In this document: piece by piece, positions 25,938 to 34,726 of the stretch | Numbering within the stretch: the stretch's first letter is position 1 | Layout: each line of letters begins with the position of its first letter | Assembly (NCBI GenBank): GCA_050015675.1 | Contig: JBEKAY010000016.1 | Location: 3,924 to 67,923 of the forward strand | Reading direction: 5' to 3' | Origin: Fen-1298 sp050015675 | GTDB taxonomy: Bacteria > Bacteroidota > Ignavibacteria > UBA10030 | Length of the DNA stretch: 64,000 nt | Program-made: the position numbers and the translations under genes | Notes under the pieces: model-generated | Told to the model about the DNA's origin: nothing | The model's database searches: none | What the model saw: the letters and a program-made list of their open reading frames with translations, nothing else

Positions 25938-26393
25938 TTATTTTTCTATAGGCAGTTTGGCAGAATTCCATTCTTGCCAGCCGCCGAAAAAAACTTTTAC
26001 GTTCGTGAATCCTGACTCCATCAGTTTCACTGCCAATTCGATACTGGAGTTGCATTCGGCGCCGTCGCAATAGACAACCAGCAGCTTGTCTTTTGAAATT
26101 CTATTCAACCACGTCAGATGTGTGTCGAACTTTTTCAATGCGACATTCACAGCACCGCGAATGTGTCCTGCCTGGTAATCGAATTCATGACGAGCATCGA
26201 TGAAAAGAGCATTGTTCGATTCAAATAATTCCTTTGCCGTCGCAAGCGAAATCATTTCCATATTGGAAGTCGCCGCAGAATGAACTGATTGAGTCTTAAC
26301 GAAAAATCCCTGCTTCGTTACAAAGGTATATGCAACGCCTAATACAATTGCCGCAACTATGAGCAAGAGTGCTTCAAGGAGTGATTGACGCAT
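25938..26393 (-). CDS. Membrane-anchored rhodanese-domain protein
   Basis: About 151 residues: an N-terminal membrane anchor (ALLLIVAAIVLGVAYTFV) and a single rhodanese domain with ALFIDARHEFDYQAGHIRGA, active-site loop VVYCDGAECNSS and FFGGWQEW. The catalytic Cys is present. It should act as an envelope sulfurtransferase or thiol-handling protein. The start is put at ATG 26393, just after the DUF1573 stop at 26396; a GTG at 26414 would add seven residues and overlap that gene. Confidence 0.88.
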   Translation of the reverse strand: MRQSLLEALLLIVAAIVLGVAYTFVTKQGFFVKTQSVHSAATSNMEMISLATAKELFESNNALFIDARHEFDYQAGHIRGAVNVALKKFDTHLTWLNRISKDKLLVVYCDGAECNSSIELAVKLMESGFTNVKVFFGGWQEWNSAKLPIEK

Positions 26394-26395
26394 GT

Positions 26396-27085
26396 TCAAT
26401 TCTCTTTCACGCACACATAGGATACCTTCATTTCTACACGGGACTGGTTCTTGCTGTCGGTTTCAACCGTAAAATTGTCGGTGGCATAGCCGAGCTTCTC
26501 TGGCCTGATTGTCATCTGCACATCAAGCGTATCGTTCGGGTTGAGCATCTTCTTCTCTATTATTATGCTAATGGATGAGGAAGAAGTTGTGAAGTTTTTG
26601 ATTTTGATTTTGTGATCCGATATATTTTTTAAAGATGTTTGTTGCACTAAAGTTTTGCCAAGACCAATGTTCCCCAGCCATATTAAGGTGGAATGACTTG
26701 TAGATTCAAGTTCCTCCGTTACATCGGCAATTAATCTTATCGAAACATTTTGTGACAACGGGTCGTTCGTAATGATGCTAACATGCTTTTCTACTTTTCC
26801 GTGGTATCCGCTGGAATTGAATTCCACTTCTGCCACATCGGATTCGAATGGAAGGAGAAAACCCTTGGGTTGTTTTACGGCCGTACAGCCGCACGAAGGC
26901 TGTACCGAGTAGATCTGCAATGTATCGTTACCGATATTCGTTAGCACAATCTTACCTTGCTTCTTCATTCCACTGTAAATAATACCGAGGTCAATTTCGG
27001 GTTTGTCTAGCAAAAGCTTGGGCTGGCTGAACGAAATGCCAAGTACAAATAAGGTCATTATGAATATCCGTCTGATCTGCTCCAT
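26396..27085 (-). CDS. DUF1573 exported protein
   Basis: The 229-residue protein has a signal peptide (RRIFIMTLFVLGISFS), then an Ig-like DUF1573 domain with the hallmark QPSCGCTAVKQP preceded by GKIVLTNIGNDTLQIYSV, and a second, weaker domain of the same type. DUF1573 proteins are common in FCB bacteria and probably act in the periplasm; the CGC motif suggests thiol chemistry or metal binding. It is the first gene of the DUF1573-rhodanese-MauE run. Confidence 0.92.
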   Translation of the reverse strand: MEQIRRIFIMTLFVLGISFSQPKLLLDKPEIDLGIIYSGMKKQGKIVLTNIGNDTLQIYSVQPSCGCTAVKQPKGFLLPFESDVAEVEFNSSGYHGKVEKHVSIITNDPLSQNVSIRLIADVTEELESTSHSTLIWLGNIGLGKTLVQQTSLKNISDHKIKIKNFTTSSSSISIIIEKKMLNPNDTLDVQMTIRPEKLGYATDNFTVETDSKNQSRVEMKVSYVCVKEN

Positions 27086-27153
27086 AGCATTATCTCCTGC
27101 ATATAAATAAACAAAAATGCTTTGATCACTGTTCTTTGCTAATGTTTAACTCA

Positions 27154-27999
27154 CTATTTCCGGGTAATCGCCATTTGTTTCAGAAGCGGAGTCACTCGGT
27201 AACGTTCCTCTTGTAAATCTGTATGAAGCGCCATAAGTACGGCATATACTTGCTTCAATCCAATTTGTTCCGCCCATTCAAATGGGCCAAATGGGAAATT
27301 GACGCCGAGTTTCAATGCAGTGTCAATATCTTGCGGCGTTGCAATGTCTTCGGTTATGGCGAAGGCAGCTTCATTAATTATGCGACAAAGCATGCGCGGC
27401 AGTACCATGCCAATGCGATCCTGCACAATCTCAATTTCCTTCCCGATCGATTGAAAAAAGCGCTTTGTGACTTCCAACGTTTCCTTTGGCGAATAAATTG
27501 TCGGTGCGATTTCGACCAGTGGTTTTAGGATAAGTGTTGGAAGTGCGGCGATACCCACAAGACGGTGCTTGCCTGAAATCCATGAAGATTGTTCCGTTGC
27601 TGTTACTGTAATAGAAGAAGAAAGAATCGGTGCGGTTTCCGCTAACGCTTTATCGAACCGTTCAATATTCTTTTTCTTCGCAAGGGGATCAATATTGGTC
27701 AGTTCTATTGCAAGTGATGTATTTGCTGGAATGATATTCGTGATTTTGATGCCATCAGATTTGAATTTCGGATTCTGCGCAAGCCGTTCATTCCATGAAA
27801 TGGAGACGTCATATCCGTGTGCAATACACAACTCGGCATATTGTTCCACCATTGGAGATTCGCCGGTGATGAAGATACAAGCCGGAATTGGTTTCAAATT
27901 CGCGCTTGATGGAGCTGCTTCAGTAACTTTGATATTTACCTTTAATTCCTTCGTGTTTTTTTTTGAGACTCCGGAAGTCTTCTTTTTGTTTGTCTTCAA
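27154..27999 (-). CDS. 3-hydroxyacyl-CoA dehydrogenase-like protein with degenerate NAD domain
   Basis: The 281-residue protein has a Lys-rich N-terminus, a Rossmann-like region in which the GxGxxG nucleotide loop is not conserved (IFITGESPMVEQYAEL), and a well-kept C-terminal 3HCDH domain (DRIGMVLPRMLCRIINEAAF and then LGVNFPFGPFEWAEQIG). It lies 40 bases downstream of a complete paralogue. It may serve as a non-catalytic or altered-specificity partner of that enzyme. Confidence 0.8.
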   Translation of the reverse strand: MKTNKKKTSGVSKKNTKELKVNIKVTEAAPSSANLKPIPACIFITGESPMVEQYAELCIAHGYDVSISWNERLAQNPKFKSDGIKITNIIPANTSLAIELTNIDPLAKKKNIERFDKALAETAPILSSSITVTATEQSSWISGKHRLVGIAALPTLILKPLVEIAPTIYSPKETLEVTKRFFQSIGKEIEIVQDRIGMVLPRMLCRIINEAAFAITEDIATPQDIDTALKLGVNFPFGPFEWAEQIGLKQVYAVLMALHTDLQEERYRVTPLLKQMAITRK

Positions 28000-28039
28000 T
28001 CTTTACTCCATTACTAATACTTAAAGACTCAACTGTTCA

Positions 28040-28906
28040 TTACTTGCCATTCGTTTCTTCATAACTAAAAAATCCCTTGCTTGTTTTCTTCCCCAGCCAT
28101 CCCGATTCCACCATTTGTTTCAAAACCGGATGAGGGCGAAGGCGAGGTTCACCGTACGATTGCTCATACAAGGATTGCGCTTCAGCCAGCATTACATCGA
28201 TACCCATTTGATCCATCAGTTCGAACGGCCCGACAGAAAAACCGCCGATTATTTTCACTATGCGGTCGATTTGTTCGGCATTTGCTACGTTCTCTCCAAG
28301 CAAACGGAGCGCTTCACCGAACAAGGGTTGGGAGACACGGTTGGCGATGAACCCTGGAGTATCTTTCACAACGATAGAAGTTTTGCCGAGCAGATTGACA
28401 AATGCAATGATTTTCTCGATCGTCTCGTTATTCGTTTTATATCCTTTTACAACTTCAACAAGTGCGGACGTTTCTAAAGGATTGAAGAAGTGCACACCTG
28501 CAATGCGCTCGGGATTTCGAGTATTGGCGCCGATGGAAGTGATAGAAAGGGAAGATGTAGTGCTTGCAAGAATCGTTATGCTCTTTGTGTTTGCATCGAG
28601 ATGTTTGAAAATATCTTTTTTCACACGAATATCTTCGATCACTGATTCGATAATGAAGTCGCAATTCCCAAGATCAGGTAGACTTGTTCGTGTGCGGATC
28701 CGATCCATCGCTGCCTGTAATTCTTCTGGAGTTAACTCGCCGTGATTCACCATTTTACGCAAGTTCGCATTGATGCGTACAGTTGATCGCCGTAAAAGTG
28801 TGTCGTTCACATCATATAATTGAACATCAATTTTAGAAAGCACAGCAAGCTGGGCGATTCCTATGCCCATCGTTCCCGTGCCAACAATACCGAGATTTTT
28901 GAACAT
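28040..28906 (-). CDS. 3-hydroxybutyryl-CoA/3-hydroxyacyl-CoA dehydrogenase
   Basis: The 288-residue protein has an intact NAD-binding loop (GTGTMG at residues 9-14), the catalytic segment AGVHFFNP with the conserved His, the VVKDTPGFIANRVSQPLFGE linker and the C-terminal 3HCDH domain (GGFSVGPFELMDQMGIDVML). It oxidises (S)-3-hydroxyacyl-CoA or reduces acetoacetyl-CoA with NAD(P) in fatty-acid or butyrate metabolism. Length is normal for the family. Confidence 0.95.
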   Translation of the reverse strand: MFKNLGIVGTGTMGIGIAQLAVLSKIDVQLYDVNDTLLRRSTVRINANLRKMVNHGELTPEELQAAMDRIRTRTSLPDLGNCDFIIESVIEDIRVKKDIFKHLDANTKSITILASTTSSLSITSIGANTRNPERIAGVHFFNPLETSALVEVVKGYKTNNETIEKIIAFVNLLGKTSIVVKDTPGFIANRVSQPLFGEALRLLGENVANAEQIDRIVKIIGGFSVGPFELMDQMGIDVMLAEAQSLYEQSYGEPRLRPHPVLKQMVESGWLGKKTSKGFFSYEETNGK

Positions 28907-29149
28907 GTCTATAAGTTCCTTATGATAACAGAAACGTACTCAATGTATGCTGAAAAAACAACCGTTGAAAAATGTTTATTAGATTTTGTTTGGCAGATTT
29001 CTAAAGAATGCAGTTGAACCCCACCTTCATAGATGGACTTCATCTGCTGGACTCGGCTAATGCAATTCTCTATGTTTTTCAGTATTTTTTATTCCAATAG
29101 ACCAACAACCACTTCAAAATAAATCTAAGAAAAAATCCACGACTGTTAA

Positions 29150-31042
29150 ATGATGAAGAAATATTCTCCGTTATTCTGGAATGAAAACATTATCAGTTTT
29201 CTATTGAGCGCAATTTCATTTTGTGTCTATCGTACCACGATGTGCCGCTCGGTTGGGTTCACAGACTCAGGCGAACTTGCTACCGTAGTGTGCACACTTG
29301 GGATTGCACATCCGACAGGGTATCCATTTTTTACATTGCTGGGACGCTGCTGGATAATGATTCCTTCTGCGATGGAAGAAATCATAAGATTGAATATGTT
29401 TACTGCATTACTTACAGCAATTGCTGTTGGTGTGTTTTTCAAAACGACGCTTGCTATTCGTAGGGCAGTGTTTGTGTTTCAACCAAGAAACCGAAAACGA
29501 AAAGAAATAAATGAGCGTCGTTTTTTTCTTGCATCAATTATTGCAAGTTTAATAATCGGATTCTCGACAACATTCTGGTCTCAATCAACCGCTGTTGAAG
29601 TTTATGCGCTTCATCTTGTCCTGGTTCTTCTTACGATATGGATGTTTGTCAGCGGTTTGGAAGAACAACGCACGGAACCGCGTACCATCTCGCGCAGGTT
29701 GATTCTCTTCGCATTTATTTTAGGATTGAGTTTCTCGAATCATATGACGACGATCTTGTTAGCGCCGGGATTTTTGTGGTTGTACTTTCGCATTTTTGGA
29801 TTCAGCAGAGAAACATTCCAACGAATTTTCGAGATTGCACCTTTTTTCCTTCTTGGCCTTTCAGTCTATTTGTATTTACCCATTCGTTCATCAAGCCTTC
29901 CAGTTCTTGATTGGGGACATCCTACCACGGTCGAGAGATTCTTTTGGCATGTAAGCGGCAAGCAATTTCGTGTATGGATGTTTTCCGGTTGGAGTGTAGT
30001 GCAGAAACAATTGAATTACTATGTAAGCGACTTCACATCAGAATTTTATTTTATTGTTATCGTATGTATCATCGTAGGTTTGCTTGCGCTGTTCAAACAA
30101 TCGCGCCGGCTCTTTACATTTCTTGCATTATTATTTGGCGCGACAATTATGTATGCAGTCAACTATGACATCTTTGATATTGATTCATATTTCTTGCTTA
30201 CTTACATCGTCATTGGCTTCATCATTGCATACGGAATTGATTTTATAATTGAACGGATAGAAAACAGCCGGTCTGTGGTAAAAATAATTATTACGATAAT
30301 GTTCTGTGCTCTTCCCATTATACAAATTGTTTATAACTGGGAAAGAGTTGATGAGACAAAAAATAAAATTCCACAGCAATTTGTAGAGAAAACATTTTCT
30401 GATCTTGAGCCCAATACAATTGTATTGGCTACACAGTGGGATTATTTTATTTCACCGTCGCTGTATTATCAATTCGTCCGGCATGAACGATGTGATGTAA
30501 CCATCGTTGATAAAAGCTTGCTTCAGAATCGTTCTTGGTATTTCCTCCAGCTTGAACACAATGCTCCGTGGTTGATGGCGCGAATTCATCCAGGTGCAAC
30601 CCTTTTTTTAAAAGAGTTGAATAAGTTTGAACATGATTTACCGTTTAATTTTAATGTCATTCAATCGCAATGGCAAAACCTATTATCAGAAATTGTCGAA
30701 CAATCGCTACCTGAACACGCGGTATATATTGATGCTCGAATAGATCAAGAGTTTTCCTCGGAATATAGACGCACACCTGCAGGTCTTTTTTTACGTCTCA
30801 CCAAAAAGGAAGACACAATTCGCTCTCGATCTGCCTTTGTTCCTTTTGCTGCATGGAAAACCGACCAGCCAGTTGCGAAGGATTTTATGCGATACTATTG
30901 TACGATGCTTCTGCGAAATGCTTATTGGTTGGCGAAACAAGGGGAAATGGATAGTGCGAAAAAAATTATAACCGAAGTTTTACGCCTCGATCCGGACAAT
31001 TTTGATGCAAATTGGTTTGTTAAGCAAAATGGAAAGAAATAA
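29150..31042 (+). CDS. DUF2723 multi-pass membrane protein (glycosyltransferase-like)
   Basis: The 630-residue protein carries the DUF2723 signature in its first loop (GFTDSGELATVVCTLGIAHP) and about ten membrane segments through residue 400, followed by a soluble domain of about 200 residues ending in a TPR-like helix pair (GEMDSAKKIITEVLRLDPDN). DUF2723 proteins are common in FCB bacteria and resemble GT-C/PMT glycosyltransferases, so protein O-glycosylation is a reasonable guess. It is divergent from the dehydrogenase genes across a 243-base gap with no other gene. Confidence 0.9.
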   Translation: MMKKYSPLFWNENIISFLLSAISFCVYRTTMCRSVGFTDSGELATVVCTLGIAHPTGYPFFTLLGRCWIMIPSAMEEIIRLNMFTALLTAIAVGVFFKTTLAIRRAVFVFQPRNRKRKEINERRFFLASIIASLIIGFSTTFWSQSTAVEVYALHLVLVLLTIWMFVSGLEEQRTEPRTISRRLILFAFILGLSFSNHMTTILLAPGFLWLYFRIFGFSRETFQRIFEIAPFFLLGLSVYLYLPIRSSSLPVLDWGHPTTVERFFWHVSGKQFRVWMFSGWSVVQKQLNYYVSDFTSEFYFIVIVCIIVGLLALFKQSRRLFTFLALLFGATIMYAVNYDIFDIDSYFLLTYIVIGFIIAYGIDFIIERIENSRSVVKIIITIMFCALPIIQIVYNWERVDETKNKIPQQFVEKTFSDLEPNTIVLATQWDYFISPSLYYQFVRHERCDVTIVDKSLLQNRSWYFLQLEHNAPWLMARIHPGATLFLKELNKFEHDLPFNFNVIQSQWQNLLSEIVEQSLPEHAVYIDARIDQEFSSEYRRTPAGLFLRLTKKEDTIRSRSAFVPFAAWKTDQPVAKDFMRYYCTMLLRNAYWLAKQGEMDSAKKIITEVLRLDPDNFDANWFVKQNGKK

Positions 31043-31058
31043 ATTTTGAGTAGTACCG

Positions 31059-31086
31059 TTGACTATCTGCAAAATTTTTCTATATT
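31059..31086 (+). promoter_or_regulatory. Probable promoter of the tRNA/secE/nusG region
   Basis: TTGACT (31059-31064) and TATATT (31081-31086) are separated by 16 bases, about 120 bases before the first tRNA. The same two hexamers recur with 17-base spacing before rpsL at 43547, which supports both. Confidence 0.6.
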
Positions 31087-31204
31087 TATAGTTTGGCAAT
31101 TAAGCGCACCGGGCGAATCACCAGTATTACCGATGTTTAGTATATACTGCGGTTGATGTTCTGAAAAATCGCTGGAGGATATGTTATGCTTCCGGCGTTA
31201 GTAT

Positions 31205-31277
31205 GCTGGCGTAGCTCAGCTGGTAGAGCAGCTGATTTGTAATCAGCAGGTCATCGGTTCGAGTCCGATAGCCAGCT
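31205..31277 (+). tRNA. tRNA-Thr (anticodon TGT)
   Basis: The cloverleaf is complete: acceptor GCTGGCG/AGCCAGC (last pair mismatched), D-arm GCTCAGCTGGTAGAGC, anticodon stem GCTGA/TCAGC with loop TTTGTAA, and T-arm ATCGG/CCGAT. The discriminator base is T. CCA is not encoded. Confidence 0.97.
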
Positions 31278-31346
31278 CGTTTAAAACTGGTGAAGAATAT
31301 TTTTCGCTTTGAGAAGCAGAGCCGTTGTTATATTGAGCAGAGTTGT

Positions 31347-31431
31347 TGGGCAGGTAGCGAAGCGGTCAAACGCATCAGACTGTAAATCTGACGGCTCATG
31401 CCTTCGAAGGTTCGAATCCTCCCCTGCCCAC
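31347..31431 (+). tRNA. tRNA-Tyr (anticodon GTA)
   Basis: This is a long-variable-arm tRNA with acceptor TGGGCAG/CTGCCCA, anticodon region CAGACTGTAAATCTG giving GTA, a variable stem around GGCTCATGCC, and T-arm AGGTTCGAATCCT. CCA is not encoded. Confidence 0.96.
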
Positions 31432-31503
31432 TCTTTACGGGATGGAATAATTTAGTTCACTTGATGTGAACAAGTTCTTTTTATAAGACGGAATGGAATG
31501 CAT

Positions 31504-31576
31504 GCGGGAGTAACTCAGTTGGTAGAGTCACAGCCTTCCAAGCTGTTGGTCGCGGGTTCGAGTCCCGTCTCCCGCT
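31504..31576 (+). tRNA. tRNA-Gly (anticodon TCC)
   Basis: Acceptor GCGGGAG/CTCCCGC, anticodon stem ACAGC/GCTGT with loop CTTCCAA (anticodon TCC), and T-arm CGGGTTCGAGTCCCG. A perfect hairpin begins within its last bases at 31574. Confidence 0.97.
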
Positions 31577-31598
31577 CAAAACGTTTTACGTTTTGAGC
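31574..31598 (+). other. Perfect inter-tRNA hairpin
   Basis: GCTCAAAACG and CGTTTTGAGC form a 10-bp perfect stem with loop TTTTA, starting in the acceptor end of tRNA-Gly. A shorter related hairpin (GCTCA...TGAGC, 31621-31639) sits directly before the next tRNA. Both may affect tRNA processing; no T-run follows, so they are not typical terminators. Confidence 0.5.
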
Positions 31599-31639
31599 GA
31601 TGCCCTTAGAAAAGCGACCTGCTCAAAGAAATTCTGAGC

Positions 31640-31712
<73 letters not shown>

Positions 31713-31724
31713 CGAGTAGTTACG

Positions 31725-31760
31725 AGTTGGTCATCCCGCGAAGCGGGATCGCGAGCTCGA
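31725..31760 (+). other. Duplicated tRNA-3'-end-like sequence with hairpin
   Basis: GGTCATCCCGC-GAA-GCGGGATCGCGAGCTCGA resembles the T-arm and acceptor end of the preceding tRNA-Thr (GGTCATCGG...CCGATCGCAAGCTCGA). It contains a perfect 7-bp stem, 31733-31739 with 31743-31749. It looks like a decayed partial tRNA copy. Confidence 0.45.
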
Positions 31761-31794
31761 ATGAGTTAGATTAGAAGAATATGAAGGAACCACT

Positions 31795-31944
31795 ATGCGA
31801 GACATCATTACGTTAGAGTGTACAGATTGTAAGCGGCGCAATTATTCTACAACAAAGAATAAGAAGAAGCAAACCGGAAGAGTTGAATACAAGAAGTATT
31901 GCCCTTGGTGCAAAAAGCGAACACCGCATAAAGAAACCAAGTAA
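31795..31944 (+). CDS. rpmG: 50S ribosomal protein L33
   Basis: The 49-residue protein is too short for many ORF callers but complete: MRDIITLECTDCKRRNYSTT at the start and YCPWCKKRTPHKETK at the end. The four Cys (C9, C12, C36, C39) make it the zinc-binding form of L33. It lies between tRNA-Thr and tRNA-Trp, a common place for rpmG before secE-nusG. Confidence 0.96.
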   Translation: MRDIITLECTDCKRRNYSTTKNKKKQTGRVEYKKYCPWCKKRTPHKETK

Positions 31945-32046
31945 CATTTTTTAGTTCTGATTCATACTCATGGTTTGTTACGCACGAGAGTAATTTATTC
32001 AGTTGGGCAGCGGTATCACCGCCTGCAAATAGAGCAAAAAGATGAT

Positions 32047-32119
<73 letters not shown>

Positions 32120-32153
32120 CATAGTCACTCAAAACAAGAAAGAAGATTGAGCG

Positions 32154-32336
32154 ATGAAAGAAAAAATCATAAACTTTTTCACTGATGTCGCGAAAGAGAT
32201 GGACAAGGTGACATGGCCTTCGCGTGAAGAACTCATGGAATCAACTAAAATCGTCATCCTTGTCACGGTGATCATTGCGGTTTTTACGTATGTCGTGGAT
32301 CTTGCGGTGCAGGAAATTCTCAGAGCAATTCTTTAA
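32154..32336 (+). CDS. secE: Preprotein translocase subunit SecE
   Basis: This 60-residue single-membrane-span SecE of the short type has the amphipathic stretch DVAKEMDKVTWPSREELMES and a membrane helix VILVTVIIAVFTYVVDLAV. It clamps SecY (encoded at 57553) in the translocon. It is placed between tRNA-Trp and nusG, the near-universal order. Confidence 0.97.
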   Translation: MKEKIINFFTDVAKEMDKVTWPSREELMESTKIVILVTVIIAVFTYVVDLAVQEILRAIL

Positions 32337-32352
32337 TTTCGGGGGATGAACG

Positions 32353-32886
32353 TTGGATAAACGCTGGTATGTATTACGAACGTATTCTGGGCACGAAGCG
32401 AAGGTGAAGACATACCTAGAAACCGAGATTGCGCGCATTGGATTGCAGGAAAAGATTTCAAACGTGCTGATTCCGTCAGAAAAAGTTTTCGAGATTAAAG
32501 ATGGAAAAAAGAAATCAAGATTGAAGAATTTTTTCCCTGGATACATTTTGGTAGAAGCTGTTCTTGATAAGGAATCAACACATCTTATTCTTGAAGCACC
32601 ATCAGTGATGGGATTCGTACCGGATAAGAAAAATCCGGCGCCATTGCAGCCGGAGGAAGTACGCCGCCTCATCGGGAAGATGGAACAAAAGGAAGAGACG
32701 CAACTTCTCGATGTCCCATTCCATGTTGGTGAACCAGTGAAGGTGACAGAAGGGCCATTTAACAATTTCAATGGATTTGTTCAAGAAGTGAATTCCGAAA
32801 AACTCAAAGTAAAAGTGATGGTGAGTATCTTCGGGCGCAAGACACCGATTGAGCTTGATTTTTCGCAGGTAGAAATAGAAAAATAA
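32353..32886 (+). CDS. nusG: Transcription elongation/antitermination factor NusG
   Basis: The 177-residue protein starts with TTG (DKRWYVLRTYSGHEAKVKTY), has the NGN domain with FPGYILVEA and the C-terminal KOW domain (FHVGEPVKVTEGPFNNFNGF). It binds RNA polymerase and couples it to the ribosome via S10. The gene is 16 bases after secE. Confidence 0.98.
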   Translation: MDKRWYVLRTYSGHEAKVKTYLETEIARIGLQEKISNVLIPSEKVFEIKDGKKKSRLKNFFPGYILVEAVLDKESTHLILEAPSVMGFVPDKKNPAPLQPEEVRRLIGKMEQKEETQLLDVPFHVGEPVKVTEGPFNNFNGFVQEVNSEKLKVKVMVSIFGRKTPIELDFSQVEIEK

Positions 32887-32924
32887 ATAGATTGTTTTAG
32901 AATTAACAATGTAAGGTACTGAGC

Positions 32925-33350
32925 ATGGCAAAAAAAATAACAGGATTCATTAAACTCCAAATCCCCGCAGGTCAGGCAAATCCTGCACCACCGGTTGGTC
33001 CCGCTCTCGGTCAAAAGGGCGTGAATATTATGGAGTTCTGCAAGCAATTCAATGCGAGGACGAAGGATCAACAGGGACTTATCATACCGGTGGTCATCAC
33101 GGTCTTCAGTGATAAATCGTTCACATTTATTACGAAGACGCCTCCTGCGGCAACATTGTTGCTGCGAGCCACGAAATTAGAAAAAGGTTCCGGTGAGCCG
33201 AACCGCACAAAAATCGGCAAAGTAACAAAGAAACAAGTTCGCGAAATTGCAGAATTAAAAATGCCCGACTTGAATGCGGCAAACGTCGATTCAGCAATGA
33301 GCATGGTAGCCGGCACGGCCCGCAGTATGGGCATTACAGTCGAAGACTAA
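32925..33350 (+). CDS. rplK: 50S ribosomal protein L11
   Basis: The 141-residue protein has the L11 N-domain (IKLQIPAGQANPAPPVGPAL) and the rRNA-binding C-domain ending in GTARSMGITVED. It forms the GTPase-associated centre with 23S rRNA and is the target region of thiopeptides. It begins the rplKAJL block. Confidence 0.99.
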   Translation: MAKKITGFIKLQIPAGQANPAPPVGPALGQKGVNIMEFCKQFNARTKDQQGLIIPVVITVFSDKSFTFITKTPPAATLLLRATKLEKGSGEPNRTKIGKVTKKQVREIAELKMPDLNAANVDSAMSMVAGTARSMGITVED

Positions 33351-33375
33351 GACTGTTGGATATGGAGTTCAGACA

Positions 33376-34071
33376 ATGAAACAACATAGCAAACGATTCA
33401 AAGTTGTTGCGAAAAAAGTTCAACCTAAAAACTATTCTATTGCTGAAGCGGTAGGGATAGTTAAAGAGACTGCTTCTGCAAAATTTTCTGAGGCAGTTGA
33501 CATTGCCATTCGACTTGGACTTGATCCAAAGAAGGCAGACCAAGCGCTTCGCGGCACTGTTGCACTGCCGCATGGCATTGGGAAAGAAGTCCGCGTACTC
33601 GTGATCGCAAAATCGCCGAAGGATGAAGAAGCCAGGGCAGCAGGCGCCGACCACGTCGGATACAAAGACTATTTAGAAAAAATTCAGCAGGGTTGGGCGG
33701 ATGTTGATGTGATAATCGCATCTCCAGATGTCATGGGTGATCTTGGAAAGCTTGGAAAAATTCTCGGTCCCCGCGGCTTAATGCCAAATCCAAAAAGTGG
33801 TACTGTGACAGCTGACGTCGCAAAAGCGGTGAAGGAAGTAAAAGCTGGCAAGATTGAATTCCGAGTCGAAAAGGCAGGAATTGTTCACGCCACTATTGGT
33901 AAAGCAAATTTTGAAAAAGAAAAATTAATTGAGAACATAAATTTGTTCCTTAGCACCATTATGCGCTTGAAACCTGCAACAGCAAAAGGTCAGTACGTAA
34001 AAAGCATCGCTATCTCCACAACAATGGGGCCTGGCGTGCATATCGATCGTGCTGAAGCTGGAGCGCATTGA
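33376..34071 (+). CDS. rplA: 50S ribosomal protein L1
   Basis: The 231-residue protein matches L1 over its length (AVDIAIRLGLDPKKADQALR, then GKLGKILGPRGLMPNPKSGT, ending TMGPGVHIDRAEA). It forms the L1 stalk near the E site and in many bacteria represses the rplKA mRNA. RBS is near GGAG and the gene is 25 bases after rplK. Confidence 0.99.
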   Translation: MKQHSKRFKVVAKKVQPKNYSIAEAVGIVKETASAKFSEAVDIAIRLGLDPKKADQALRGTVALPHGIGKEVRVLVIAKSPKDEEARAAGADHVGYKDYLEKIQQGWADVDVIIASPDVMGDLGKLGKILGPRGLMPNPKSGTVTADVAKAVKEVKAGKIEFRVEKAGIVHATIGKANFEKEKLIENINLFLSTIMRLKPATAKGQYVKSIAISTTMGPGVHIDRAEAGAH

Positions 34072-34170
34072 TAATAGAAATTACGCACTCATGTTCGCTT
34101 AGAGCGTTGGATGCCTCTGTATTACGGAGGGCTTCTCATTCAACAATAGGAACTAACGTAAAGGAAAACC
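34072..34170 (+). promoter_or_regulatory. Putative L10 leader (autoregulatory mRNA region)
   Basis: The 99-base rplA-rplJ gap can form small hairpins: CGCT-TAG-AGCG (34096-34106) and CCTC with GAGG (34114-34130). In many bacteria L10(L12)4 binds this leader to repress translation. Position supports the call; I could not verify the consensus fold. Confidence 0.4.
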
Positions 34171-34689
34171 ATGAAACGCAGTGAAAAAGAGGCGATCATA
34201 GCCGAAGTTGTTGAGAAAGCTGCGCGTGCTGTAGCAATGTATTTTGCGGATTTCTCCAAACTGACGGTTGCAGAAGAAACAGAATTGCGCCGCGAGTTCC
34301 GGAAGTCCAGTGTTGAGTACACTGTTGTGAAAAATACTCTTGCACGCAAAGCACTTGAGCAGTTAAGCGGTTATGATCGGGTGTTTGATAAACTCGTTGG
34401 CCCTACCGGTATCGCGTATTCATATAACGATCCGTCGGCCCCAGCGAAAATTATCAGAAAATTTTCCGAGAAAACAGGAAAGTTAAAACTCAAAATCGCC
34501 GTTGTCGAAAAGCAAGTCTATGATGCCACAAAGCTGGAACAGCTTGCAAATATGCCAACGCGCAAGGAAATAATTGCCGCCATTCTCGGGAGCTTAAATG
34601 CCCCTGCTTCAGGTATCGTCGGTGCGGTGAACGCGGTTGCGCGTGACCTCGTCTATATAATAGATGCCATTGAGAAGAAGGCGGCTTAA
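34171..34689 (+). CDS. rplJ: 50S ribosomal protein L10
   Basis: The 172-residue protein has the L10 N-domain (AMYFADFSKLTVAEETELRR, then YTVVKNTLARKAL) and the C-terminal helix that carries L7/L12 dimers. It anchors the stalk at the GTPase centre. The next gene encodes L7/L12, as expected. Confidence 0.99.
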   Translation: MKRSEKEAIIAEVVEKAARAVAMYFADFSKLTVAEETELRREFRKSSVEYTVVKNTLARKALEQLSGYDRVFDKLVGPTGIAYSYNDPSAPAKIIRKFSEKTGKLKLKIAVVEKQVYDATKLEQLANMPTRKEIIAAILGSLNAPASGIVGAVNAVARDLVYIIDAIEKKAA

Positions 34690-34726
34690 TTAGAATTTGA
34701 AAACTATACTTTAAAGGAGAATTACA

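Noticed and set aside
28081..28745. Several open frames on the plus strand opposite the hydroxyacyl-CoA dehydrogenase genes
   Set aside because: They are antisense shadows of well-supported family members and show no recognisable domains or ribosome binding sites.
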